Of a stretch of DNA of 64,000 bases, positions 56,585 to 64,000 are shown piece after piece. The translations under genes were made by a program, and so were the position numbers. Source of the stretch: Rhodococcus sp. WMMA185 (GTDB taxonomy: Bacteria; Actinomycetota; Actinomycetes; Mycobacteriales; Mycobacteriaceae); the NCBI RefSeq assembly GCF_001767395.1, contig NZ_CP017014.1, positions 1,612,001 through 1,676,000 on the forward strand, in the 5' to 3' direction. Under the pieces are notes generated by a model that had not been told where the DNA came from, searched no databases, and worked only from the letters and a program-made list of their open reading frames with translations. Each line of letters starts with the position of its first letter. The stretch's first letter is position 1.

Positions 56585-58132
56585 TCAGCCAGTGCTGCCC
56601 GAACCAGTGCTGCCCGAACCAGTGCTGCCGGAGTCGGCGCTCCCTGAACTTCCGGTTCCGGGGTGATCGTCGGCGCGAAGGCGCAGGATGCCTGTCACAG
56701 TTCCCTGCCAGTAGTCACCCTTTTCGGTGATCAGGCCGGACATCTGCAAGGTGTCATTGACGATGGTGCCTGGGAGCGGTTTCGTGCTGAGAACCTCGCC
56801 GTCGGCTGGATCGATCACCGCGAACGTGAAGCCGTCCAGTGGTGTCGTCGAGTCGGAGCCCTCGCGAACCACGGTGTACAGCAGACCGTCATCTGTCGAT
56901 AGATGAGGAACCGCGGAGCTGCGGATTTCTTGGCTCCACACCGTATGGCAGCCAACGGGATCGATATCGACGCGGGTCATGCCGCCGGTGAACGGGGCGC
57001 TTTCCGGCACAGCCGGTCCCGCTCCCTCAGGGAGGAGGGGATACGGATAGCCATACGTTCCGGCGACGAACACCGAGTCTCCGATGCCGATGTGGGAATT
57101 CTCGCTGCCGCCTGGGCTACCGAGTACGGGGATGTTGCAGATCTCTTCGCCGGTATCGACCTTGTACACCAGCAGATTGACCTGTGGGTCGGCGTTGTCG
57201 ACGATCGAGACGAAGTCGCTGCCCGTCGACGAGCCGAAGTACGTGGGTGTAGAACCGGTTCCCCAGCTGAGTTGCCCCGGCTTCCTGGCAGTTCCCCGGT
57301 CATACTCTTGGCGCCAGTCTTCCTGGATGGCGGCGCCGTTGAACGAGAACTGGTACAGGGCGTGCGTCGATGCGACCGACGTACCAGCGGGTGAGGTGGA
57401 GATGCTGTTCTCGACCTGCTCACCCGCCGGAAGCGCGTAGGTGTACGCGATGCCGACGGTGTTCACTACCCCCACGAGGCCTTTGCCGGTAGCGAACCAT
57501 ACGTTGCCATCCCAGTCCGGCGTCAGCCCCGTGACATTGTCGCCAGGCGGAATGATGCCCGAGAGATCGATCACCGAGTCGACGGTCAACTCCCAGTCGC
57601 CTCCGGGATTTTGCGAGTGCCCGATACGTAGGAGCCGCCGCTCCCCGTCCACCGCGACCAAGCGGTCGTTGTTGTCGAGGAAGGCATACACCCCACCGAG
57701 CAGGCTTCCCTTAGCAAGCTTCAATTGGGCGAGGGAACCACCGAAGGGTGAGGTGGGTGCCTCCGGGTCGATCAGATGGACGGTGGGAACCCTGCCCACC
57801 GCGGATGTGCACAAGGCGACGACGAGTAGGTCTGAACCCTGCAGAATTGTGGGGCATGCTGAGACCAGCGGGTAAGCGGTCATCGTCAATGGACCGGTGC
57901 CGGGGCCGGGAAGTGGCGTCGTGTCAGACGAACCCGCGTCGCCATGCATCGTGGATGTTCCGACCGGACCGAGATACGGATTCGGTTCCGCGAATGGTCC
58001 CCAGTGGGGCTGCGCGGCACCCGCAGGAAGTGCGGTGTACGCGAGCAAGGTCACCAGTAGCCCCAGTACGGTGGTGGCGGAACGCGCGCGACTACGTGCG
58101 GCGGTCAGCATTGCGTCGGCACACTTGGGCAT
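56585..58132 (-). CDS. Secreted propeller-like hypothetical protein
   Basis: Exported protein of 515 residues, function unknown. The N-terminus has arginines (ARSRARSATTVLG), a hydrophobic core LLVTLLAYTALPAGA and an AxA-type cut before QPHWGPFAEPNPYLG. The body is beta-rich with propeller-like phrases such as GLTPDWDGNVWFATGKGLVG and VYAFLDNNDRLVAVDGERRL. Four cysteines occur in the mature part. The C-terminus is a Gly/Ser/Thr tail of (SGSTG) repeats encoded by a 15-bp tandem repeat. ATG 58132 has no clear ribosome binding site; ATG 58111 is an alternative. It sits between an ABC ATPase and permease that are adjacent in relatives, so it is an insertion. Confidence 0.75.
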   Translation of the reverse strand: MPKCADAMLTAARSRARSATTVLGLLVTLLAYTALPAGAAQPHWGPFAEPNPYLGPVGTSTMHGDAGSSDTTPLPGPGTGPLTMTAYPLVSACPTILQGSDLLVVALCTSAVGRVPTVHLIDPEAPTSPFGGSLAQLKLAKGSLLGGVYAFLDNNDRLVAVDGERRLLRIGHSQNPGGDWELTVDSVIDLSGIIPPGDNVTGLTPDWDGNVWFATGKGLVGVVNTVGIAYTYALPAGEQVENSISTSPAGTSVASTHALYQFSFNGAAIQEDWRQEYDRGTARKPGQLSWGTGSTPTYFGSSTGSDFVSIVDNADPQVNLLVYKVDTGEEICNIPVLGSPGGSENSHIGIGDSVFVAGTYGYPYPLLPEGAGPAVPESAPFTGGMTRVDIDPVGCHTVWSQEIRSSAVPHLSTDDGLLYTVVREGSDSTTPLDGFTFAVIDPADGEVLSTKPLPGTIVNDTLQMSGLITEKGDYWQGTVTGILRLRADDHPGTGSSGSADSGSTGSGSTGSGSTG

Positions 58133-58202
58133 GGACTGGGCGTGAATGCACCTGGGGTGAGACGATTCTCCGCCAGGCGGGCGGTGATACTCAATTCTTA
58201 GG

Positions 58203-59147
58203 TCATCCCCTGAGTTCTCGGCCGGTCAGCTCTAGGAAGACGTCCTCGAGGCTGCGTTGGTCGACTCGAATATCGCAGATCAAGGCTCCAAGATCTGCGC
58301 ACCACGCCGTGACAGCCGCCACAACTTTTGGATCGATCGGACCTTCGACGAGATATGTGCCGGGTGTGGGGACGGTCACACGGAAACCATCGGGCAGCGA
58401 TGCCTCGAGGGGTTTGATATCCAGACCGGCGGGCGCGACGAGTCTGAGTTGCCCCTCTGATCCTCGTCGAGTGACCTCCGCGGGTGTACCTGATGCCACG
58501 ATCGAGCCGTGGTCGATGATGACCAGTTGGTCGGCGAGTTCTTCGGCCTCGTCCATCAGATGTGTCGTGAGCAGCACACTGACTCCGTCTCGGCGCAGAG
58601 CGTCGATCAGTTCCCATACCATCAGGCGGGCCTGGGCGTCGAGGCCTGCAGTGGGCTCGTCGAGGAACACCAGTTCCGGTCGGCCGACCAGGGCGCAGGC
58701 CAGGGACAGGCGCTGCTGTTGACCACCGGACAAACGCCGGTAAGGGGTGCGGCGGGCATCTTCGAGCCCGAGGCTTCGCAACAGCCAGGCGGGGTCGAGT
58801 GGGTCGGCGGAGTATGCGGCGACGAGATCGAGCATCTCTCCGGCCCGCGAACCCGGGTAGGCGCCACCACCTTGGAGCATCACGCCGATGCGCCCGCGTA
58901 CCTCGCCGGTATCGGCCACGGGGTCGAGCCCGAGGACGCGCACGCTGCCGCTGTCCGGACTGACGAAACCCTCGCACATTTCGACGGTGGTGGTCTTACC
59001 CGCGCCGTTCGGCCCCAGCAACGCCACCACCTGTGCCTGCTCGACGGTGAGATCGAGTCCGTCGACCGCCCTTACGCCGCCGAAGGTCTTCACCACACTC
59101 TCGAGGCGTACAGCAGGGTGCGTCGATCCGGGCGTTCGTGAGGTCAC
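58203..59147 (-). CDS. ABC transporter ATP-binding protein, Rv1458c-like
   Basis: Nucleotide-binding subunit of a DrrA-type ABC exporter, 314 residues. Walker A is LLGPNGAGKTTTVEM (near residue 45), the Q-loop is GVMLQGGGAYPG, the signature is RLSGGQQQRLSLACAL, Walker B is LVFLDEPTAGLD and the switch histidine is in LLTTHLMDEAEELAD. A C-terminal accessory domain of about 80 residues follows, ending RSLEDVFLELTGRELRG. GTG 59147 begins six bases after mptB. Its permease partner is probably the gene at 55546-56340. Confidence 0.93.
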   Translation of the reverse strand: MTSRTPGSTHPAVRLESVVKTFGGVRAVDGLDLTVEQAQVVALLGPNGAGKTTTVEMCEGFVSPDSGSVRVLGLDPVADTGEVRGRIGVMLQGGGAYPGSRAGEMLDLVAAYSADPLDPAWLLRSLGLEDARRTPYRRLSGGQQQRLSLACALVGRPELVFLDEPTAGLDAQARLMVWELIDALRRDGVSVLLTTHLMDEAEELADQLVIIDHGSIVASGTPAEVTRRGSEGQLRLVAPAGLDIKPLEASLPDGFRVTVPTPGTYLVEGPIDPKVVAAVTAWCADLGALICDIRVDQRSLEDVFLELTGRELRG

Positions 59148-59153
59148 GAGGAT

Positions 59154-60929
59154 TCAGCGTATGCCTGGGCGTGGTGTGACCTGGCCGCTGCCCTGAGTTT
59201 GCGCCTCGGTATCGACTGGGGTGACTTCGGGGGCGTTCATCGGGTATACCGACCCGACGCGCCACGGGAGACTGTTGCGGGTGATTACGATCAGCGTTCC
59301 TGCCGTGAAGATGGTGGCGATGGCGGCCTGAACGATGACGAAGGGTGGGTATTCGCCGCCGTTGGGCATCAGAATGACGCTGACGATCGACGAGAAGACG
59401 ATCGCGGGTATGCGGAAAGCGGGCGCTGTCGCCCAGGCGGCGAGCGGGAGAACGGCCCACAGCAGATACCAGGGTTGCACCACCGGGAAGAGAAGGACCA
59501 CAGCCCCGAGGGACAATCCGAGCGCCCCGACCGCGTGAATTCGGCCGACCAGCACAGCGACGAGCATGCGCATTGTGATGAATGCCGCAGCGACAGCCGC
59601 AATCGGTCGCGTCAGGCTCAGCACCGCGGTCGTGTGGTCACCGAGGCCCAGCAGGACCCCGGCCAGTCCGGTGCCGAGTCCGAGGAGAGTGGGAATGGAC
59701 ATCCAGCTGCGTACGGCGTTCGCCGTACCGAGGGTGTGTATCCATCCCATACCGAGACCGCTGGCCGTACTGACGAAGACCGTGACCACCAAGGCGACCC
59801 CACCCAGTAGGGCTGCAGCTGCGAGTACCGCCTTCACGGAACCACCCCACCTTCTGGCCAGGGCCATTCCGACGAAGCCCAACGCCAGCAGGGAGGGGAT
59901 CTTGATCGTCGACGACAGGGCGACAAGCGTCGCGCCCGACAGCAGTAGGAGGAGCGAGTGACCGCGGATTGGGTCGGCCCGCTCGATCGATCGCAACGCG
60001 AGCTCGATGCCGGCGAGCATCAATCCGAGCATCAGGGCTTCGTTGTGAACTCCGGCAACCAGGTGAAACAGCAGCAGCGGATTGGCTGCTCCTAGCCAGT
60101 GGGCACTGACCTCCGCGACCCCGCAGCGTCGGGCCAGGCGTGGCAACGCCCAAACGATCAGGGCGACACCGGCGAGGGCCAGCAGTCGGTGCAAGAAGAT
60201 GCCGGCGACGATATTGTCGCCGGTCAGGGAGCTGATGCCGCGCCCCATCCACAGGAACAGCGGCCCGTAGGGCGCGGGCGTGTCGTGCCAGATCGTGGGC
60301 ACCGTGCGGGTCAGGACGTGGTCGAGGCCGAGCGCTCCCGCCGGACCGATCTCGTACGGATCCATTCCGCGGGCCGCGATCTCGCTTTGAGCGAGATACG
60401 AGTACACGTCCTTGCTGAACATCGGCGGTGCCACCGATAGCGGAATGATCCAGAGAAGCAGGGTGCGGTCGAGTTGGGAGCGGTTGAGTCGCCGCACCGC
60501 TCCGGCCTGGAGGGTGCCGATGGCGAACCGTCCGAGCAACAACCACGCGAGCACGATCATCACCGTGCCGGTCATGGTCAGTGTCAACGCGGAGCTGGGG
60601 ATTCGGGAGGGAAGGCCGAGCACGCGAAGCCCCTGGACGGGATTCTGCAACACGGGTTGAGCGCCGGCACCGAGGGCACCCACAGCCATCAAGATCGCGC
60701 CGGTGGCGCCGAATCGGCGGATGCCGCGCAACTGAGCGGTTTCCTGGCGGTCCAGACCCGCGGTTTCCGCTTCGTCACCGTGCAATGCCGCTGCCACCGA
60801 GGGGCGTGGAGACCGACCGTCGATGCCCAGAATCCTTCGAACCAGTTCGGTTGGATGACGAAGAGAGACGCGGGCCGTCAGGGAGGGCTTCACGGGGGTC
60901 GGCTCCGTGTTCTCGGGGGTCTGCGGCAC
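59154..60929 (-). CDS. mptB: Alpha-(1->6)-mannopyranosyltransferase MptB
   Basis: GT-C glycosyltransferase of the lipomannan/lipoarabinomannan pathway, using polyprenyl-phosphate mannose on the outer membrane face. The 591-residue protein has an N-terminal cytoplasmic part of about 70 residues, then some 12 or more transmembrane helices. The first loop carries the conserved acidic motif FSKDVYSYLAQSEIAARGMD and PAPYGPLFLWMGRGI, with NPLLLFHLVAGVHNEALMLG later. GTG 60929 is chosen because a TACGCT -10 box lies six bases upstream (60936-60941) and the longer frame is unconserved. Divergent from sufR. Confidence 0.9.
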   Translation of the reverse strand: MPQTPENTEPTPVKPSLTARVSLRHPTELVRRILGIDGRSPRPSVAAALHGDEAETAGLDRQETAQLRGIRRFGATGAILMAVGALGAGAQPVLQNPVQGLRVLGLPSRIPSSALTLTMTGTVMIVLAWLLLGRFAIGTLQAGAVRRLNRSQLDRTLLLWIIPLSVAPPMFSKDVYSYLAQSEIAARGMDPYEIGPAGALGLDHVLTRTVPTIWHDTPAPYGPLFLWMGRGISSLTGDNIVAGIFLHRLLALAGVALIVWALPRLARRCGVAEVSAHWLGAANPLLLFHLVAGVHNEALMLGLMLAGIELALRSIERADPIRGHSLLLLLSGATLVALSSTIKIPSLLALGFVGMALARRWGGSVKAVLAAAALLGGVALVVTVFVSTASGLGMGWIHTLGTANAVRSWMSIPTLLGLGTGLAGVLLGLGDHTTAVLSLTRPIAAVAAAFITMRMLVAVLVGRIHAVGALGLSLGAVVLLFPVVQPWYLLWAVLPLAAWATAPAFRIPAIVFSSIVSVILMPNGGEYPPFVIVQAAIATIFTAGTLIVITRNSLPWRVGSVYPMNAPEVTPVDTEAQTQGSGQVTPRPGIR

Positions 60930-60935
60930 ACAGGC

Positions 60936-60941
60936 AGCGTA
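60936..60941 (-). promoter_or_regulatory. Putative leaderless -10 box for mptB
   Basis: TACGCT on the minus strand is six bases before GTG 60929, with no ribosome binding site between. The same hexamer and spacing occur before the gene at 3503-4198. Confidence 0.5.
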
Positions 60942-61057
60942 GCGGTGTCGAGAGCGCACTCGGTTCGGCTACCACGCCGTGGCGCCGAACTCGGCGTGTG
61001 CCCAACTGCACATTCAAGACAGGGCAGCCTTAGTAGACCTGCGATCGGAATTCCGTC

Positions 61058-61072
61058 ACACTAGTGTTGTGA
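61058..61072 (+). promoter_or_regulatory. SufR operator overlapping the sufR start codon
   Basis: ACACTAGTGTTGTGA matches the ACACT-N5-TGTGA site reported for mycobacterial SufR. The right half overlaps the sufR GTG (61069-61071). Within it, ACACTAGTGT (61058-61067) is also a perfect palindrome. Position on the start codon implies autorepression of the sufR-sufB-sufD operon. Confidence 0.75.
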
Positions 61073-61836
61073 AAACGGAGGCGACAGGACGGGCCAGGAA
61101 AGAAAGTGCAGCTCACGCACCTTCTTCTACTGCAGCTGTCTCGATTGCGCCGGTCGTCACAGGTGGTCACGAAGGCCGAACACGGGCAGCTGTGGTGAAG
61201 CTCCTCCTCGAGGAGGGCCCCATCACCGCATCGGAAATCGGAACCAGGCTGGGCCTGAGCGCGGCGGGTGTGCGCCGCCATCTCGACGCTTTGCTCGAAT
61301 CGGGTGAAGCGCGCGAGGTGTCCGCCGCCGGTACACGCCACCGCGGTCGCGGACGGCCTGCCAAGTACTTCCAGATCACCGCGGAGGGACGCGGCCGGCT
61401 CGATCACGCCTACGACGATCTCGCCGGTGCCGCCATGAGGCAGCTTCGGGAGGTCGGGGGAGATGCCGCGATCACCGATTTCGCTCGGCGCCGCGTCCAG
61501 GCCATCATCGAGGACGTGACCCCGGCGGCCGACCACAGCGCCGAAGGCGTCGAAGCCACAGCAGAAGCCATCGCCGACGCATTCACCACGGCGGGCTTCG
61601 CGGCGTCGACGCGTCCGGTCGGGAACGGTGTGCAGATCTGCCAGCACCACTGTCCGGTCTCGCACGTGGCCGAGGAGTTCCCCGAGTTGTGTGATGCCGA
61701 ACAGGAAGCGTTCACCGAGTTGCTCGGTACTCACGTCCAGCGGCTTGCCACCATCGCGAACGGTGACTGCGCATGCACCACCCACGTTCCCACCCGTCCT
61801 GCCTCTCGGCCCGAAGCAGAACCGCCCTCCCCGTAG
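61069..61836 (+). CDS. sufR: Iron-sulfur cluster biosynthesis repressor SufR
   Basis: Iron-sulfur-sensing transcriptional repressor of the suf operon, 255 residues. A winged helix-turn-helix ([39 protein letters not shown]) is followed by a wing [20 protein letters not shown]. The C-terminal half has the cluster-ligand cysteines: C in [24 protein letters not shown] and [13 protein letters not shown] 61069 is chosen since it lies within the operator, with the core starting soon after. Longer frames to 60979 would read through the promoter. A hairpin separates it from sufB. Confidence 0.93.
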   Translation: MKTEATGRARKESAAHAPSSTAAVSIAPVVTGGHEGRTRAAVVKLLLEEGPITASEIGTRLGLSAAGVRRHLDALLESGEAREVSAAGTRHRGRGRPAKYFQITAEGRGRLDHAYDDLAGAAMRQLREVGGDAAITDFARRRVQAIIEDVTPAADHSAEGVEATAEAIADAFTTAGFAASTRPVGNGVQICQHHCPVSHVAEEFPELCDAEQEAFTELLGTHVQRLATIANGDCACTTHVPTRPASRPEAEPPSP

Positions 61837-61857
61837 CCCCCTTTTCCCGAAAGAACT

Positions 61858-61880
61858 ACCGGCGACCAGCCCTCGCCGGT
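61858..61880 (+). terminator. Hairpin between sufR and sufB
   Basis: ACCGGCGA (61858-61865) pairs with TCGCCGGT (61873-61880) around a 7-base loop, 30 bases before the sufB ATG. It could partly terminate or stabilise the transcript and so set the SufR:SufB ratio. Confidence 0.4.
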
Positions 61881-61910
61881 TTCGTAAACAAGACTCCGGA
61901 AGGAGCTCGC

Positions 61911-63371
61911 ATGACCGTCACATCAGATCAGGTGACACCCACTGCGCCGGCCAGCACAGAACCGCTCACGCAGGAAGAGACCATCGCGTCGCTCGGGCAC
62001 TACGGGTACGGCTGGTCCGATTCCGACGAGGCCGGCGCCAGTGCCCAGCGAGGTCTTTCCGAAGATGTCGTGCGCGATATCTCGGCGAAGAAGAACGAAC
62101 CCGACTGGATGCTCGACATCCGGCTGCGCGCGCTGAAGACGTTCGACAAGAAACCGATGCCGAACTGGGGCTCGAACCTCGAGGGCGTCGACTTCGACAA
62201 CATCAAGTACTTCGTGCGCTCGAGCGAAAAGCAGGCCGAGAGTTGGGAAGACCTGCCCGAGGACATCAAGAACACCTACGACAAGCTGGGCATCCCGGAG
62301 GCGGAGAAGCAGCGCCTCGTTGCCGGTGTCGCCGCACAGTACGAGTCCGAGGTGGTCTACCACTCGATCCGTGAGGACCTCGAGTCGCAGGGCGTCATCT
62401 TCCTCGACACCGATACGGGCCTGAAGCAGCACCCCGAGCTCTTTCGGGAGTATTTCGGCTCGGTCATTCCGGCCGGTGACAACAAGTTCTCGGCGCTGAA
62501 CACCGCGGTGTGGTCGGGAGGGTCCTTCATCTATGTCCCGCCGGGAGTGCACGTCGACATCCCGCTGCAGGCGTACTTCCGTATCAACACGGAGAACATG
62601 GGCCAGTTCGAGCGCACCCTGATCATCATCGACGAAGGCGCCTCGGTGCACTACGTCGAGGGCTGCACCGCGCCGATCTACAAGTCCGACTCCCTGCATT
62701 CCGCGGTGGTCGAGATCATTGTGAAGAAGGGCGGACACTGCCGCTACACGACCATCCAGAACTGGTCGAACAACGTGTACAACCTGGTCACCAAGCGCAC
62801 CAAGGTCGAGGCCGGGGGATCGATGGAGTGGATCGACGGCAACATCGGGTCCAAGGTCACCATGAAGTACCCGGCTGTGTGGATGATGGGTGAACACGCG
62901 CGCGGCGAGGTTCTCTCCGTGGCATTCGCCGGCGAGGGGCAGCACCAGGACACCGGTGCCAAGATGCTCCACCTCGCGCCTCATACGTCGTCCACCATCA
63001 TCAGCAAGTCGGTGGCGCGTGGTGGTGGGCGTGCGTCCTACCGTGGACTGGTCCAGGTCAACAAGGGTGCCCACGGCTCGAAGTCGACAGTCAAGTGTGA
63101 CGCACTGCTGGTCGATCAGATCAGCCGATCGGACACCTACCCCTACGTCGATATCCGCGAGGACGACGTGACCATGGGCCACGAGGCCACCGTCTCGAAG
63201 GTGAGCGACGATCAGTTGTTCTACCTGATGAGCCGTGGTCTGACAGAAGACGAAGCGATGGCCACGGTCGTGCGCGGATTCGTCGAACCAATCGCCAAGG
63301 AACTCCCGATGGAGTATGCCCTGGAACTGAACCGCCTGATCGAACTGCAGATGGAAGGGGCGGTGGGTTAG
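61911..63371 (+). CDS. sufB: Fe-S cluster assembly protein SufB
   Basis: Scaffold subunit of the SufBCD complex. The 486-residue protein has [20 protein letters not shown] at the start, the core [20 protein letters not shown], the cysteine-bearing [40 protein letters not shown] and the C-terminal [23 protein letters not shown] 61911 has AAGGAG at 61899-61904. Unlike M. tuberculosis SufB, there is no intein: the extein sequence is uninterrupted. The stop TAG shares one base with the sufD GTG. Confidence 0.98.
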   Translation: MTVTSDQVTPTAPASTEPLTQEETIASLGHYGYGWSDSDEAGASAQRGLSEDVVRDISAKKNEPDWMLDIRLRALKTFDKKPMPNWGSNLEGVDFDNIKYFVRSSEKQAESWEDLPEDIKNTYDKLGIPEAEKQRLVAGVAAQYESEVVYHSIREDLESQGVIFLDTDTGLKQHPELFREYFGSVIPAGDNKFSALNTAVWSGGSFIYVPPGVHVDIPLQAYFRINTENMGQFERTLIIIDEGASVHYVEGCTAPIYKSDSLHSAVVEIIVKKGGHCRYTTIQNWSNNVYNLVTKRTKVEAGGSMEWIDGNIGSKVTMKYPAVWMMGEHARGEVLSVAFAGEGQHQDTGAKMLHLAPHTSSTIISKSVARGGGRASYRGLVQVNKGAHGSKSTVKCDALLVDQISRSDTYPYVDIREDDVTMGHEATVSKVSDDQLFYLMSRGLTEDEAMATVVRGFVEPIAKELPMEYALELNRLIELQMEGAVG

Positions 63372-64000
63372 TGACCACGCCAGAAGCTGGTGTCCAGAAT
63401 CTCGGAGTCACCGGAGCTGCCGCGGGTGAGAATCCGCAGATGACGCGGACCGCCACCGGTTCGCCGATCGTCAACAAAGGTGAGGTGTTCACGTCCTTCG
63501 ACGTAAACGCATTCGAGGTCCCGCACGGCCGGGACGAGGTGTGGCGGTTCACTCCGCTGCGACGCCTGCGTGGACTGCACGACGGCAGCGCCGTGGTGAA
63601 CGGAACCGTCACGGTCGACGTGGCTGCCCCGGACTCCGTGAAAGTGGAGACCGTCAGACGCGGAGACGACCGCCTCGGCAAGGCTGGCGTCCCCGCAGAT
63701 CGGGTAGCGGCTGCGGCCTACTCCGGGTTCGAAGAGGCCACCATCGTGACCTTCGGCAGTGAGCTCGAGGTCGCCGACACCGTCAACATCACCGTCACGG
63801 GCCCCGGCGAGGGCAAAGTAGCGCACGGGCACTTGCAGATTCGCCTCGACGCCTTCGCGAAGGCAACGGTGGTCATCGACCAGCGCGGTAGCGGAACGTT
63901 CGCGGAAAACGTCGAATTCGTGCTCGGCGACAGCGCCCACCTCACCGTCGTTGCTGTACAGGATTGGGCCGACGACGTAGTGCACGTCGCGGCGCATCAT
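63371..64000 (+). CDS. sufD: Fe-S cluster assembly protein SufD (3'-truncated by window end)
   Basis: Partner of SufB in the SufBCD scaffold. The first 210 residues are visible and the frame is open to the last base. Readable family features are an N-terminal Gly/Ala-rich leader, FTSFDVNAFEVPHGRDEVWR then FTPLRRLRGLHDGSA, and the start of the right-handed beta-helix domain (VVIDQRGSGTFAENVEFVLG, LTVVAVQDWADDVVHVAAHH). GTG 63371 overlaps the sufB stop by one base. sufC and sufS are expected beyond the window. Confidence 0.93.
   Translation, partial: MTTPEAGVQNLGVTGAAAGENPQMTRTATGSPIVNKGEVFTSFDVNAFEVPHGRDEVWRFTPLRRLRGLHDGSAVVNGTVTVDVAAPDSVKVETVRRGDDRLGKAGVPADRVAAAAYSGFEEATIVTFGSELEVADTVNITVTGPGEGKVAHGHLQIRLDAFAKATVVIDQRGSGTFAENVEFVLGDSAHLTVVAVQDWADDVVHVAAHH

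Overview
This window is a contiguous piece of the core chromosome of a high-GC actinobacterium of the order Mycobacteriales, most likely Rhodococcus or a close relative. The evidence is the high GC content, many GTG starts, an mIHF gene, an OpcA partner for glucose-6-phosphate dehydrogenase, a lipomannan mannosyltransferase (MptB) and a gene order that closely follows Mycobacterium tuberculosis (two blocks there, roughly Rv2540c-Rv2533c and Rv1379-Rv1462, recalled from memory). Here the two blocks are joined at nusB/pyrR. The genus assignment is an inference. I saw no rRNA, tRNA, CRISPR array or insertion sequence.

Layout. 0-3.4 kb: prepilin peptidase tail and the shikimate genes aroC-aroK-aroB. 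3.5-6.6 kb: a membrane protein on the minus strand, then pepQ-efp-nusB. 6.7-15.6 kb: pyrimidine operon pyrR-pyrB-pyrC-(PH-like protein)-carA-carB-pyrF, headed by a PyrR-binding hairpin that hides the pyrR ribosome binding site. 15.7-24.4 kb: mihF-gmk-rpoZ-coaBC-metK-priA-fmt-rsmB. 24.5-29.6 kb: yjbR, rpe and the riboflavin genes ribD-ribE-ribBA-ribH plus a PH-domain protein. 29.6-34.8 kb: uvrC-rapZ-yvcK-whiA. 35-41.2 kb: glycolysis gap-pgk-tpiA, then secG and ppc. 41.2-45.4 kb: an accessory island with two decayed genes and two tandem secreted seven-bladed YVTN beta-propellers. 45.4-51.8 kb (minus): pentose phosphate operon tkt-tal-zwf-opcA-pgl. 52-55.4 kb: heme O/A synthesis (ctaB, ctaA), a quinone oxidoreductase and a small hypothetical protein. 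55.5-60.9 kb (minus): mptB, an ABC ATPase and its permease, split by an inserted gene for a secreted protein. 61-64 kb: sufR-sufB-sufD, with sufD cut by the window end.

Most genes are housekeeping. The less ordinary content is (i) the propeller island, (ii) the secreted-protein gene inserted between ABC ATPase and permease, which left a diverged copy of the ATPase C-terminus beside the permease, (iii) several short tandem repeats at gene junctions (20 bp x3, 16 bp x4, 33 bp x2, 17 bp x2, 8 bp x3), (iv) readable regulatory sites (PyrR hairpin, a SufR operator on the sufR start codon, inverted repeats before ctaA and ctaB), and (v) a recurring leaderless-promoter arrangement, with a -10 box 6-7 nt before the start codon, that helps fix several starts.
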